From positions 4,049-68,048 of the forward strand of contig JBQTKD010000047.1 in assembly GCA_052386455.1 (NCBI GenBank): a stretch of 64,000 bases of DNA, in the 5' to 3' direction. Shown here piece by piece: positions 1 through 9,437 of this stretch. The DNA comes from JBQTKD01 sp052386455 (GTDB taxonomy: Bacteria > Actinomycetota > Actinomycetes > Sporichthyales > Sporichthyaceae). A program made the position numbers and the translations under genes. The stretch's first letter is position 1. Every line of letters starts with the position of its first letter. Under the pieces are notes generated by a model. That model was not told the origin of the DNA. It was given only the letters and a program-made list of their open reading frames with translations, and did not search any database.

Positions 1-35
1 CGCGGGGCCGATGGCCAGCGCGTTGCGCGCCTGGC

Positions 36-1223
36 TCAGCCCTCGAGCAGGGCCAGGGCGTCGAGGCGGCCCAGGCCGGTGGCGCGCAGCAGGTCGTAGA
101 CGATCGAGCGGTGCTGGGCGATCAGGGCCACGACCGTCTCGGGCGAGCCGGGGCCCATCGTGCCGCGCGCGAGGGCGTAGGCGGACAGGAGCGTGTCGCG
201 GGGCGTGCGTGCGTCGGTGGAGCCGTCGAGCATCCCCGCAACCCCGCGGACGGCGTCGGCGAGGGACCGCACGGCGACCGCGAGATCGGGCGGGCACTCG
301 TGGTGGGCGTGCTGCAAGACCTGGGCACGGCGGGCCAGGACGCGGATGTTGCGGTGCGCGTAGTCCAGGTGGACGGCGGCCTCGGAGTAGAGCTCGGAAC
401 GATCCCGCGCGCCCCACCGGACGGGCGCCATGTGCGCGACCTCCTCGGCGGTCCCGACGGCAGCCGTCATCTGGGCGACGAGTGGGTCTAGGGCCCGCAG
501 CTTGTGGAGAGCGGCCAGCGAGGCGTCGTAGTCGTTGGCGGCAAGGGAATCCGCGATCGACGCCAGGCCGGTCGTCAGACCGTCGATCACCGGAGCGGTG
601 CTGCGCTTCGCGACCGTCAACGGGTTCAGCGGCAGGAGCAGCATGCCGACGGCCATTCCGACGAACCCGCCGATCAGCGCGTCGCGAAAGCGATCGACGC
701 CCTGCGTTAGCCCGTCCGCGGGGACCAGCGTGGCGACCAGCACGCTGGAGGTGGCCGCCTGGAGCACAAGCAGTTGGCCGCCGTCGAGCGCGACCGCGGC
801 GGCCATGGCGAGGCCCACGACCAAGACCAGCTGCCAGGTGCCGGTGCCGATGACGGCGAGCAGCAGATCGGCCACCAGCAGCCCGACTGCGACGCCCACG
901 ACGAGCTCGGCCGTCCGGCGCACCCGTAGCCCGAGGGCCGAGCCCAGCGAGATGACCGCGGCGACGGGCGCGAAGAACGGGGGAGCGTCGTCGGCTGCGA
1001 AGTGCCCGGCGATCCACCAGGCAAGGCCTGCGGCGATCGCCGACTGCGCGATCAGCGGCGCCGCGATCCGGAGGCGAGCGACCCGTGCGCCGAGGTCGGC
1101 ACGCGAGCGCGCCCCGACCTCGTCGAGCACCTTCTCGCCGCGACGCCGAATGTCGGCCGCGTCGCGCGGGATGCGCGGGAGCGGCCCCGTGTGGTCGTGC
1201 CCCTCGGACGCCTGCTCGCTCAC
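36..1223 (-). CDS. FUSC-type integral membrane protein
   Basis: A 395-residue protein starting at GTG. About five or six hydrophobic segments lie between residues 45 and 215 (for example the segments containing AAPLIAQSAIAAGLAWW and LVVGVAVGLLVADLLLAVIG), followed by a soluble, mostly helical C-terminal half. This arrangement matches the FUSC / aromatic-acid-exporter-like superfamily, whose members sit in the cytoplasmic membrane and are thought to export small organic acids; the substrate here is unknown. It lies downstream of the peptide-binding lipoprotein gene on the same strand, but a strong hairpin separates the two, so they are probably independent units. No catalytic motif is expected in this family. 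The family call is fairly safe and the transport role is inference. Confidence 0.75.
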   Translation of the reverse strand: MSEQASEGHDHTGPLPRIPRDAADIRRRGEKVLDEVGARSRADLGARVARLRIAAPLIAQSAIAAGLAWWIAGHFAADDAPPFFAPVAAVISLGSALGLRVRRTAELVVGVAVGLLVADLLLAVIGTGTWQLVLVVGLAMAAAVALDGGQLLVLQAATSSVLVATLVPADGLTQGVDRFRDALIGGFVGMAVGMLLLPLNPLTVAKRSTAPVIDGLTTGLASIADSLAANDYDASLAALHKLRALDPLVAQMTAAVGTAEEVAHMAPVRWGARDRSELYSEAAVHLDYAHRNIRVLARRAQVLQHAHHECPPDLAVAVRSLADAVRGVAGMLDGSTDARTPRDTLLSAYALARGTMGPGSPETVVALIAQHRSIVYDLLRATGLGRLDALALLEG

Positions 1224-1258
1224 GCGGGTATCATCCCGCCTCGCGTCCGCTCAACCGT

Positions 1259-1308
1259 GTTGCGTCCGCTCGATAGTGAGCGATAGCTCCCGCACGAGCG
1301 GACGCAAC
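1259..1308. terminator. Hairpin after the peptide-binding protein gene
   Basis: GTTGCGTCCGCTCG (1259-1272) and its exact reverse complement CGAGCGGACGCAAC (1295-1308) form a 14-bp stem around a 22-nt loop. It begins 13 nt after the stop codon of the binding-protein gene (minus strand) and lacks a T-run, as is usual for actinobacterial terminators. The loop side contains GATAGTG, also found in the hairpin family at 4679, 22854 and 53165, but the arms are otherwise different. Confidence 0.6.
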
Positions 1309-1321
1309 GGCAGGTTGGGTC

Positions 1322-3097
1322 CTACTGCTTGACGTAGACCTTGTTCAGCGAGGCCTTGCCGAGCACGGCGTCCAGCGTCACGTTGCCGACCTTCGGGCCG
1401 AACAGGCGGCGGGTCTTGGTGTAGAGGTCCGGAATCATCGGGACCTGCTCCATGATCCGCCGGTCGAGCGCCGCCCAGCGCTTGCCCGCCTCGATCGGGT
1501 CGGTCAGCTGCTGGATCGCGTCCATCTCGGCGTTGATCGCGGGGTCGTCGAAGAACGACGTGTTGTACGAGCCCTGACGGATCTGGCGGCCGTCGAGCAG
1601 CGGAACGAACACCGTCGAGCCGCTGGGCCAGTCGGCGAACCAGGACGCGTAGTACATGTCGAAGGAGTTGTTCGGGTTGCGGATCTCGTCGTTGCCGGTC
1701 TTGGGCGGCAGCGGCTTGGCGACGTAGACGAACCCGGCCTTCTCCAGCGCCTGGCGCACGACGATCGAGCGCCGCTCGTTCTGCTCGGTCGCGCGGTACG
1801 CATGCACGATGTTCATGCCGACCATGCCGGCCTCCTCGAGCAGCGCCTTCGCCTTGACCGGGTCGCCCTCGGGCGGGGCGTTGTAGAGGTCGTAGCTCTC
1901 GTGCCCGATCAGCGTCGGGGAGGACAGCGTGGAGGCGAAGTCGCCGATGTCCGGGCCGCCGGAGGCCTGCCGGGCCTGCGCCCGCGGGTAGGCGTAGAGC
2001 AGGGCCTTGCGGACGCGGACGTCGGTGATGCGCTTGGTGTTGAGCGCGATGTACTCCATGCCGGGGGTGAGCCCGGACACGGTGCGCGCCACGAGCTCCG
2101 GAGAGTTCAGGACCTGCGGCAGCACCTCCTGGGAGACCAGGTTGCCGACGGTCATGCCGTAGGCGTAGTCGCCGGCCGCCCCGATGAGATTGCGGTTGCT
2201 GTCCACCGGGCGCTCGCCGAAGACGAACTCGAACTTGTCCGGGTAGTTCGTGCGGATCGGGTCGGACTCGGGCTTCCAGGCGTCGTTGCGCACGAGCGAC
2301 ATCGACTTGTCCGCCTGGTGCTCGACGATCCGGTACGGGCCGGACGCGAACGGCTTCTTCGTGTAGAGGTCCTTCGTGTCCTTGTCCTTGCGCACCGGCG
2401 AACTGGCGGGCAGCGACAGCGCGAAGGGCACGTCCGGGCGCGGCTTGTTGAACGAGAAGACGACGGTCTTGGCGTCGGGCGCCTTGACGGCGTCGAGCGC
2501 GCGGCCGGCGTACGGGCCGTCGTAGACCTTGCGGTAGTCGGGGTTGTCGGTCAGCCAGGTCTGCAGGTACGTCGGGCCCTCGTTGTACTCCTTGGCGAAG
2601 GAGCGCTCGATGCCGTACTTCACGTGCTCGGCGGTGATCGGCGCCCCGTCCTCCCACGCGACGCCGTCGCGCAGGGTGAAGGTCCAGGTCTTGCCGCCGT
2701 CGGTGGTGACGCCGGTATTCGTGGCGAGGTCGCCGACGAGGGTCACGTCGGTGCCCTGCTGCCGGAACCCGGTGAGCCCGCGGGAGATCAACAGGCTCGC
2801 GGTGTTCTCGTAGGTCGTGTAGATGCGGGCCGGGTCCAGGTGCTGGTAGTCGACCTCGTCGTAGACGCGGATCGTGCCGCCCGCGGTGGCGCCGGGGACG
2901 GCCGGTGCGGGGCCGGTGGCGGCGTTGTCGATCGTGTAGTTGAACTTCGGAAGCGCGCCGCCCGACCCGGCCGTCGACCCCGGCGTGGCCCCCGGCGCCG
3001 GTCCGTCGGCGGCGGTCTCGCCGCGCCCCCCGCATCCGGCAACCGCCAACGCGACGCACGTTCCGACGAGCACCCAACGGGCGTGACCGATCACCAT
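1322..3097 (-). CDS. ABC transporter substrate-binding lipoprotein, oligopeptide type (SBP_bac_5)
   Basis: 591 residues from ATG 3095-3097, which has a near-perfect ribosome site (AAGGAGG, 3104-3110) 6 nt upstream. The N-terminus is a lipoprotein signal peptide with lipobox VAGC and Cys22. The mature part has the layout of family 5 solute-binding proteins (DppA/OppA/NikA): a segment on assigning start and end of the peptide cleft (IRVYDEVDYQHLDPARIY), then TWTFTLRDGVAWEDGAPITAEHVKYGIERSF split over residues of the conserved signature. It should bind peptides or a similar ligand outside the membrane and deliver it to an ABC permease. No permease or ATPase gene for it lies in the window, so it is an orphan here. 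Divergent from aroF. Confidence 0.85.
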   Translation of the reverse strand: MVIGHARWVLVGTCVALAVAGCGGRGETAADGPAPGATPGSTAGSGGALPKFNYTIDNAATGPAPAVPGATAGGTIRVYDEVDYQHLDPARIYTTYENTASLLISRGLTGFRQQGTDVTLVGDLATNTGVTTDGGKTWTFTLRDGVAWEDGAPITAEHVKYGIERSFAKEYNEGPTYLQTWLTDNPDYRKVYDGPYAGRALDAVKAPDAKTVVFSFNKPRPDVPFALSLPASSPVRKDKDTKDLYTKKPFASGPYRIVEHQADKSMSLVRNDAWKPESDPIRTNYPDKFEFVFGERPVDSNRNLIGAAGDYAYGMTVGNLVSQEVLPQVLNSPELVARTVSGLTPGMEYIALNTKRITDVRVRKALLYAYPRAQARQASGGPDIGDFASTLSSPTLIGHESYDLYNAPPEGDPVKAKALLEEAGMVGMNIVHAYRATEQNERRSIVVRQALEKAGFVYVAKPLPPKTGNDEIRNPNNSFDMYYASWFADWPSGSTVFVPLLDGRQIRQGSYNTSFFDDPAINAEMDAIQQLTDPIEAGKRWAALDRRIMEQVPMIPDLYTKTRRLFGPKVGNVTLDAVLGKASLNKVYVKQ

Positions 3098-3103
3098 GCA
3101 GTT

Positions 3104-3110
3104 CCTCCTT
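3104..3110 (-). promoter_or_regulatory. Strong ribosome-binding site deciding the start of the binding protein
   Basis: On the minus strand this reads AAGGAGG, 6 nt before ATG 3097. The reading frame stays open far upstream across aroF, so this site and the signal peptide directly after the ATG fix the true start. Confidence 0.8.
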
Positions 3111-3288
3111 CGACCCAGCGAGTCCAGCCTGTCGCGTCGACCGCCGCCGTGGGGGTTGCCGCGCTGCGGACGGCACCAGTGTCGGTGCCGATCTTCGCCC
3201 GTGCGGCCCAATCCGAAAGGTGTTCTCGAACCGATGCCTGCTCCGGGGACGGTTTGCCCGGTGTGTCCGCTGCTGCGGCGGGAACTGA

Positions 3289-3318
3289 TTCGGACGTTCC
3301 CGCAGGTGGACGTACTCT
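3289..3318 (+). promoter_or_regulatory. Candidate aroF promoter (leaderless)
   Basis: A -10-like TACTCT (3313-3318) lies 7 nt before the GTG start of aroF, with a weak -35-like TTCGGA (3289-3294) at 18 nt spacing. The transcript would begin at or next to the start codon. No Shine-Dalgarno sequence is visible, which fits a leaderless mRNA. Judged by eye only. Confidence 0.35.
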
Positions 3319-3325
3319 GGAGTCC

Positions 3326-4660
3326 GTGAGCGTCGATCTGGACACCTGGCGGGACAGGCCCGCACTGCAGCAGCCGGAGTACCCGGACCCCGCGGCCGTG
3401 GAGCGAGTGGCGGCCGAGCTTCGGGCCCTCCCGCCGCTGGTGTTCGCGGGCGAGTGCGACCGGCTGAAGGCCCGGCTGGCCCAGGTGGCTCGGGGCGAGG
3501 CGTTCCTCCTCCAGGGCGGGGACTGCGCCGAGGCGTTCCACGACTGCAGCGCGGACAACCTGCGCGCCAAGCTGAAGACGCTGCTGCAGATGGCCGCGGT
3601 GCTCACCTACGCCGGGTCCGTCCCCGTCGTGAAGATCGGCCGGTTCGCCGGCCAGTACGCCAAGCCGCGCTCGAGCAACGTCGAGAAGCGCGACGGCGTG
3701 GAGCTCCCGTCCTACCGCGGCGACGCGGTCAACGGCTTCGACTTCACCCCCGAGGCACGCATCCCGGACCCGGCGCGCCTGCTGAAGATGTACAACCTCT
3801 CGGCGGCGACGCTGAACCTCGTTCGCGCCTTCACCACCGGTGGGTACGCGGACCTGCGCCAGGTGCACCTGTGGAACCAGGACTTCGTCGCCAACTCGCC
3901 CGCGGGGCAGCGATACGAGTCGCTGGCCCGGGAGATCGACCGCGCCATGGAGTTCATGCGCGCCTGCGGCGTGGACACCGACCAGTTTCACTCGGTCGAG
4001 ATGTGGTCCTCGCACGAGGCGCTGTTGCTGGAGTACGAGCGCGCGCTCACCCGCATCGACTCCCGGACCGGCCTGCCGTACGACGTCTCTGCGCACTACC
4101 TCTGGATCGGGGAGCGCACCCGCAACCTCGACGGCGCGCACGTCGAGATGCTCGGCAAGATCCGCAACCCGATCGGCGTGAAGGTCGGACCGAACGCGAC
4201 GGCCGACGACGTCCTCGCGCTCATCGAGGCGCTGGACCCGGACCGCGAGCCCGGCCGCCTGTCGCTGATCATTCGCATGGGCGCGGGCAAGATTCGCGAC
4301 AACCTGCCGCGTCTGGTGGAGAAGGTCGTCGCGTCCGGCGCCGTCGTGCCGTGGATCTGCGACCCGATGCACGGCAACACCTACGAGGCCGCGTCCGGGT
4401 ACAAGACCCGCCGCTACGACGACGTCCTCGACGAGGTCCGCGGCTTCTTCGAGGTCCACCGCGCGCTTGGCACCCACCCGGGCGGTATCCACATGGAGCT
4501 CACCGGCGACGACGTCACCGAGTGCGTCGGCGGCGGCTTCGAACTCGCCGAGGGCGACCTGCACCAGCGCTACGAAACCCTCTGCGACCCGCGCCTCAAC
4601 CGCACCCAGAGCCTGGACCTCGCCTTCGAGGTCGCGGAGCTGTACCGCGAGGCCCACTGA
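3326..4660 (+). CDS. aroF: Class II 3-deoxy-7-phosphoheptulonate (DAHP) synthase
   Basis: 444 residues from GTG 3326. It condenses phosphoenolpyruvate with erythrose-4-phosphate, the first step of the shikimate pathway to aromatic amino acids, in the cytosol. The protein is recognisably the plant/actinobacterial class II type: LLQGGDCAEAF, KIGRFAGQYAKPRS, a SHEALLLEYE segment, VGPNATADDV, and the C-terminal metal/substrate region with CDPMHGNT and GIHMELTGDDVTEC. The length is close to the usual 450-460. An open frame continues about 1.5 kb upstream but only as a shadow of the divergent lipoprotein gene; similarity begins at SVDLDTW. Its substrate erythrose-4-phosphate comes from the transketolase/transaldolase cluster at 24.5-28 kb. 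A sequence-conserved hairpin follows 18 nt after the stop. Confidence 0.95.
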   Translation: MSVDLDTWRDRPALQQPEYPDPAAVERVAAELRALPPLVFAGECDRLKARLAQVARGEAFLLQGGDCAEAFHDCSADNLRAKLKTLLQMAAVLTYAGSVPVVKIGRFAGQYAKPRSSNVEKRDGVELPSYRGDAVNGFDFTPEARIPDPARLLKMYNLSAATLNLVRAFTTGGYADLRQVHLWNQDFVANSPAGQRYESLAREIDRAMEFMRACGVDTDQFHSVEMWSSHEALLLEYERALTRIDSRTGLPYDVSAHYLWIGERTRNLDGAHVEMLGKIRNPIGVKVGPNATADDVLALIEALDPDREPGRLSLIIRMGAGKIRDNLPRLVEKVVASGAVVPWICDPMHGNTYEAASGYKTRRYDDVLDEVRGFFEVHRALGTHPGGIHMELTGDDVTECVGGGFELAEGDLHQRYETLCDPRLNRTQSLDLAFEVAELYREAH

Positions 4661-4678
4661 GGCACGCACGCCTCTGCG

Positions 4679-4738
4679 CCGATAGTGCAGTCTGGGTACG
4701 CGTTTTGAGGGTTTTGCGTACCTGAACTGCACTATCGG
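4679..4738. terminator. Conserved two-stem hairpin (ATAGTGCAGT family) after aroF
   Basis: The outer arms CCGATAGTGCAGT (4679-4691) and ACTGCACTATCGG (4726-4738) pair perfectly over 13 bp. An inner stem pairs GGTACGC (4695-4701) with GCGTACC (4716-4722). It starts 18 nt after the aroF stop and ends 2-8 nt before the next gene's start. Nearly the same sequence occurs at 22854-22915 and 53165-53226. The location suggests a terminator; the conserved loop-side bases suggest an additional or mobile origin. Confidence 0.65.
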
Positions 4739-4740
4739 GA

Positions 4741-5766
<1,026 letters not shown>

Positions 5767-5767
5767 C

Positions 5768-6250
5768 TCAGTGGCTCGGCGGGCGCGAGACGCACTGGGC
5801 GAGGTAGATGGCCTCGCCGAGGGAGTCCATCAGCGACAGCTGGGTCTCCAGGTAGTCGATGTGCTCCTCCTCGTTGGCGAGGATCTTCTCGAGCAGCGCG
5901 GCGCTGGTGGCGTCGCCCTTCTCGCGGCACATGATGATGCCGGGGCGCAGACGCTGCACGACCTCGAGCTCGACGGACATGTCGGCCTGGAACTGCTCCC
6001 GGACCGTCTGGCCGATCCGCAGCGGGAACAGCCGCTGGTAGTTGGGCAGGCCTTCCAGGAAGAGAATCCGGTCGGTGACCTCCTCCGCGTGGACCATCTC
6101 TTCGATGGACTCCGCGCGGGTCTTGTTGGCCAACTCGGTGTAGCCCCAGTTCTTCTGCATCTTGGCGTGCAGGAAGTACTGGTTGATCGCCGTCAACTCA
6201 CTGGAGAGCTGCTCGTTGAGCAGCGCAATGACGTCGGGATCGCCTTGCAT
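5768..6250 (-). CDS. bfr: Bacterioferritin
   Basis: 160 residues from ATG 6248-6250. A start at 6277 would add nine residues, but the family begins MQGDPDVI and an AGGA-containing ribosome site precedes the inner ATG. The protein is a four-helix ferritin that oxidises Fe(II) and stores it as a mineral in a 24-subunit shell, usually with haem at subunit interfaces. Ferroxidase ligands are visible in order: E in LSSELTAINQYF, the E-x-x-H pair in SIEEMVHAEE, E in MSVELEVVQRL, and E-x-x-H in LANEEEHIDYLE. The haem-ligand Met is the Met of QADMSVEL or a nearby residue; I cannot decide by eye. It sits downstream of the ferredoxin gene bfd on the same strand, with an iron-box-like palindrome between. 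Confidence 0.95.
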   Translation of the reverse strand: MQGDPDVIALLNEQLSSELTAINQYFLHAKMQKNWGYTELANKTRAESIEEMVHAEEVTDRILFLEGLPNYQRLFPLRIGQTVREQFQADMSVELEVVQRLRPGIIMCREKGDATSAALLEKILANEEEHIDYLETQLSLMDSLGEAIYLAQCVSRPPSH

Positions 6251-6338
6251 GCGAATGGTCCGTCCTGTCGGCGCCATGGGCGTCTGGCGAGGCTGGTGTC
6301 CCTCGCAAGCTACCCCGTTGCGATCGCGCTGTCACCGA

Positions 6339-6353
6339 AGGCAAGCCATGCCT
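6339..6353. promoter_or_regulatory. Iron-box-like palindrome upstream of bfr
   Basis: AGGCAAGCCATGCCT is a near-palindrome (AGGCA/TGCCT) about 90 nt upstream of the bfr start. On the minus strand it reads AGGCATGGCTTGCCT, one base different from the sufR box core AGGCAAGGCTTGCCT at 35487-35501. It is a candidate IdeR/DtxR site; its distance from the gene would fit activation or a long leader. Confidence 0.45.
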
Positions 6354-6385
6354 GATAGACGGTAAAACCGCAGGTGAGGGGATCC

Positions 6386-6586
6386 TTACGCGATGCGCGG
6401 GAGGGCCCGGAGGCGGCAGCCGTAGGGCGCTGCGCCGTCGAGAAGTTCGCCCACGCGCTCGAGGCAGGAGCCGCACCCGGTGCCGGCGTAGGTGACCTCG
6501 CCGATCTCTTCCTCGGTGTGTACGCCCGATTCGACCGCGTCGAGGATCTCGTCCTCGGTGACCGCGTGGCACAGACACACGTACAA
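6386..6586 (-). CDS. bfd: Bacterioferritin-associated ferredoxin ([2Fe-2S])
   Basis: 66 residues, starting at an uncommon TTG codon (6584-6586); GTG at 6580 is the only alternative and would remove two residues. Cysteines C4, C6, C38 and C41 (CLC near the start, CGSC later) are the [2Fe-2S] ligands of the Bfd/Fer2_BFD fold. In other bacteria Bfd binds bacterioferritin and supplies electrons to reduce and release stored iron. It lies just upstream of bfr on the same strand, which supports that role. A clear IdeR/DtxR-like box lies about 34 nt upstream. No strong ribosome site is visible. Confidence 0.9.
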   Translation of the reverse strand: MYVCLCHAVTEDEILDAVESGVHTEEEIGEVTYAGTGCGSCLERVGELLDGAAPYGCRLRALPRIA

Positions 6587-6619
6587 GGGGGGCTCGCTTC
6601 GATCGGGGCGTCAATCGGC

Positions 6620-6638
6620 TTAGGCAAGGCTAAGCGAA
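6620..6638. promoter_or_regulatory. IdeR/DtxR-type iron box upstream of bfd
   Basis: TTAGGCAAGGCTAAGCGAA matches 15 of 19 positions of the consensus TTAGGTTAGGCTAACCTAA. It lies 34 nt upstream of the bfd start, where Fe(II)-bound IdeR could repress transcription. The core AGGCAAGGCT is shared with the box in front of sufR. Confidence 0.7.
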
Positions 6639-6692
6639 CGATCGCCCCAACTCAAGCCGAACTGCCCGAAAGGATGCCGTGTCCATGTTCAC

Positions 6693-8597
6693 TCAGCCCA
6701 GCTGCAGGCGGACGGTGCTGCCCTCGGGCACGCGCGAGCCGGCCGGGGTTTCCTGGGAGACGACCCGGTTGCCGCCGCCGAAGATGCCGCCGCCGAAGCC
6801 TCCCTGGAACTCCACCTCGAGATCCAGATCGCGGAGCGTCTGGCGCGCCTCGTTGCGGGTCATCCCGATCAGGTCCGGCACGGTCACCAGCTCGGCGGCG
6901 GGCACGACCTGAAGAGTCACCGTCTGTCCGCGCGTCAGCCGGCCGCCGGTCGGATCCTGTGCCATGACCAGGCCGGGGGGCAGGTCGTCGTCCACGTCCG
7001 CCTCGACGGTGCGGACCTGCAGTCCGAGCGCCGTCAGTTGACGCTCGGCGTCCACGAGGAACTGGCCGACGACGTTCGGGACGTCCACGGGCTTTCCGCC
7101 CTTGGAGACCACGAGGTCGACGGTGCCGTTGCGCCGGAGCTCGGTGCCCGCGGGGGGACTGCTGGAGACCACCGAGCCGTTGGGCACGGTGTCGTTGAAC
7201 TGCTGCTCCACCTTGCCGACGGCGAGGCTTTCCTCGCCCAGCTTCTGGCGTGCCTGCTCGAGCGTCACCTTGGCGAGCGCGGGCACCTTGAAGCGCTCCG
7301 GGCCCTTGGACAGGACGACGGTGATGGTTGCGCCCTTGTCGATCCGGTTGCCGGACGGCGGGTCCGTCTCCATGACCGTGCCGAGCTTGTACGTCTCGCT
7401 GTACCGCTCCGACCCGACGCGAACCTTCAGCCCGGCGTCCGCGGCCTTCTTCTCCGCGTCGGCCTTGCTCAGGGTCAGCAGCGACGGGGTGTCCAGTCCG
7501 CTGCCGGTGGCGAGGCGCCAGCCGCCGATCCCCACGAGGACGGCGATCACGACGAGCATGACCATCGCGAACCGGCCGGTCCGGCGCCGCCTGGCGAAGG
7601 TCGGCGGAACGGGGATGACCTGCGTGGGCTGTGGTGCGGGCGCATTCCGGATCGGTGCGGTCTGCGCGGCCGCGCGGCGGGGGATCGCCGTGGTGGCGGC
7701 GTCGGCCAACACGGCGCGGGTCGCAGGTGCCTCGGCCCGGTCGTCGAGTTCGGCGGGGCCGAGCGCGCGGCGGACCGCCAGCACGTCGGCAAGGAACTCG
7801 CCGGCGTCCGCCGGCCGGCCGGCGGGATCGCGGGAGGTGGCACGAGCGACCAGGTCGTCGAGTTCGGGGGCGAGCCCGGGCCGCAGGTCCGAGGGCGGCG
7901 GTACGTCGACGTTCACGTGCGCGTAGGCGATCTGCAGCGGCGTCTCGCCGCCGTGCGGCTGGGCGCCGGTGAGGCACTCGTAGAGCAGGATGCCCGCGGA
8001 GTACACGTCGCTGCGACGGTCCGCGACCCCGCGCTCCACGAGCTCCGGCGCCAGGTACGCGACGGTCCCGATCAGCGTGCCGGTGGACGTCGCGTTGCTG
8101 ACCGCGCGGGCCAGCCCGAAGTCGGCGACCTTCACCCGGCCGTCGTCGGCGATGAGCACGTTCTCCGGCTTCACGTCGCGGTGCACCAGCCCGGCCGAGT
8201 GCGCGGCGGCCAGCGCCGCGAGCACCGGTTCGAGGACCGCGAAGGTTTCCCTGGGCGTCAGCCGGCCACGGTCGGCGAGCCAGTCCCGCAGAGTGCGCCC
8301 GGCGACGTACTCCATCGCGATGAAGACGTGCCCACCGTCCGCGCTCTGGTCGTACACCGCAACGGCGCACGGGTGCGAGAGCCGGGCGGCCGCGTGCGCC
8401 TCGCGGATGAAGCGGGCGACGAACTCGCGGTCCTCGGCGTAGCCCGGATGCATCACCTTCACGGCGACGGTGCGGTTCAGGCGGGTGTCGAGGGCCTCGT
8501 AGACCGTGGCCATGCCGCCGCGGGCCAGCCGGCGCGCGACGCGATAGCGCCCGTCCAACAGCTGACCGACCAGCGGATCTTCGACGGCCGTCCCCAT
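6693..8597 (-). CDS. Membrane Ser/Thr protein kinase with four PASTA repeats (PknB/Stk type)
   Basis: 634 residues from ATG 8595-8597; similarity starts at once (GRYRVARRLARGGMATVYEA). The kinase domain is about residues 14-280, with glycine loop, catalytic-pocket Lys47, HRD at 139-141 and DFG at 159-161. A linker of about 60 residues precedes one transmembrane helix (about 345-365). Four PASTA repeats follow to the C-terminus; the fourth carries a glycine-rich insert (GGFGGGIFGGG). PASTA domains sense muropeptides or lipid II outside the cell, and such kinases control cell-wall growth and division. The usual PknB neighbours (pknA, pbpA, rodA, pstP) are absent, so this is an additional kinase rather than the dcw-linked one. 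An Rv2175c-like protein, the family that PknL phosphorylates in Mycobacterium, is encoded at 11.2 kb. Confidence 0.92.
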   Translation of the reverse strand: MGTAVEDPLVGQLLDGRYRVARRLARGGMATVYEALDTRLNRTVAVKVMHPGYAEDREFVARFIREAHAAARLSHPCAVAVYDQSADGGHVFIAMEYVAGRTLRDWLADRGRLTPRETFAVLEPVLAALAAAHSAGLVHRDVKPENVLIADDGRVKVADFGLARAVSNATSTGTLIGTVAYLAPELVERGVADRRSDVYSAGILLYECLTGAQPHGGETPLQIAYAHVNVDVPPPSDLRPGLAPELDDLVARATSRDPAGRPADAGEFLADVLAVRRALGPAELDDRAEAPATRAVLADAATTAIPRRAAAQTAPIRNAPAPQPTQVIPVPPTFARRRRTGRFAMVMLVVIAVLVGIGGWRLATGSGLDTPSLLTLSKADAEKKAADAGLKVRVGSERYSETYKLGTVMETDPPSGNRIDKGATITVVLSKGPERFKVPALAKVTLEQARQKLGEESLAVGKVEQQFNDTVPNGSVVSSSPPAGTELRRNGTVDLVVSKGGKPVDVPNVVGQFLVDAERQLTALGLQVRTVEADVDDDLPPGLVMAQDPTGGRLTRGQTVTLQVVPAAELVTVPDLIGMTRNEARQTLRDLDLEVEFQGGFGGGIFGGGNRVVSQETPAGSRVPEGSTVRLQLG

Positions 8598-8659
8598 TCC
8601 GATCAGCTTACGGATCAGAGGTGTCTTCGACGGGCTTCTACGCCAATTGCAGAGAGGTT

Positions 8660-9436
8660 CTACAGGTTCGGCGAGGACGCGATCGCGTGGGTGCGAATGG
8701 GGATTCTCCCGGCATGTCGGGCCAATCGCCCCGCGATCACCGCGTGCCGCATGGCCGTGGCCATCGCGACCGGGTCCTGGGCGCGGGTCACCGCGGAGGC
8801 CAGCAGGACGGCGTCGCAGCCCAGTTCCATGGCCAGGGTGGCGTCGGAGGCGGTGCCGATCCCGGCGTCGAGAATCACCGGCACGGTCGCCGACTCCACG
8901 ATCAGCCCGATGTTGTGCGGGTTGCGGATGCCGAGCCCCGAGCCGATCGGGGAACCCAGCGGCATGACCGCCGCGCAGCCCGCCTGCTCGAGCCGGCGGG
9001 CCAGGATCGGGTCGTCGTTCGTGTAGGGCAGAACGACGAAGTCGTCCTTCACCAGTTGCTCGGCGGCGTCGAGGGTTTCGACCGGGTCGGGCAGCAGGGT
9101 GCGGTCGTCGCCGATCACCTCGAGCTTCACCCAGTTCGTGCCCAGCGCCTCGCGGGCCAGACGGGCGGTGAGCAGGACCTCGGCTGCGGTACGGCATCCG
9201 GCGGTGTTGGGCAGCACGGCGATGCCGTTGCGGACGAGGAGGTCGAGCACGGAGCCGCGGGCTCCCGCGTCGACGCGGCGCATCGCGACCGTGGTCAGCT
9301 CCGTGCCCGACGCCAGCAGCGCCTGCTCGAGGATCTCGAGGTTCGGTGCGCCGCCGGTGCCCATCACCAGGCGCGACTCGAAGGTCCTGCCCGCGATGGT
9401 CAACGGCTTGGGGTCGACGATCTGAGAGAGCGTCAT
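8660..9436 (-). CDS. thiG: Thiazole synthase
   Basis: 258 residues from ATG 9436. ThiG builds the thiazole phosphate of thiamine from 1-deoxyxylulose-5-phosphate, dehydroglycine and the thiocarboxylate of ThiS. The (beta/alpha)8 barrel signatures are present: SRLVMGTGG near the start, NTAGCRTAAEA-like (NTAGCRTAAEV), NWVKLEVIGDDRTLLPD with the imine-forming lysine, PLGSPIGSG, and VPVILDAGIGTASDA with the phosphate-binding loop. It is the last gene of thiO-thiS-thiG, with a 1-nt gap after thiS, so the three are co-translated. Length is typical. Confidence 0.96.
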   Translation of the reverse strand: MTLSQIVDPKPLTIAGRTFESRLVMGTGGAPNLEILEQALLASGTELTTVAMRRVDAGARGSVLDLLVRNGIAVLPNTAGCRTAAEVLLTARLAREALGTNWVKLEVIGDDRTLLPDPVETLDAAEQLVKDDFVVLPYTNDDPILARRLEQAGCAAVMPLGSPIGSGLGIRNPHNIGLIVESATVPVILDAGIGTASDATLAMELGCDAVLLASAVTRAQDPVAMATAMRHAVIAGRLARHAGRIPIRTHAIASSPNL

Positions 9437-9437
9437 T

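Noticed and set aside
1802..3325. Long open frame upstream of aroF on the plus strand
   Set aside because: It is the reverse of the peptide-binding lipoprotein gene and has no family similarity of its own.
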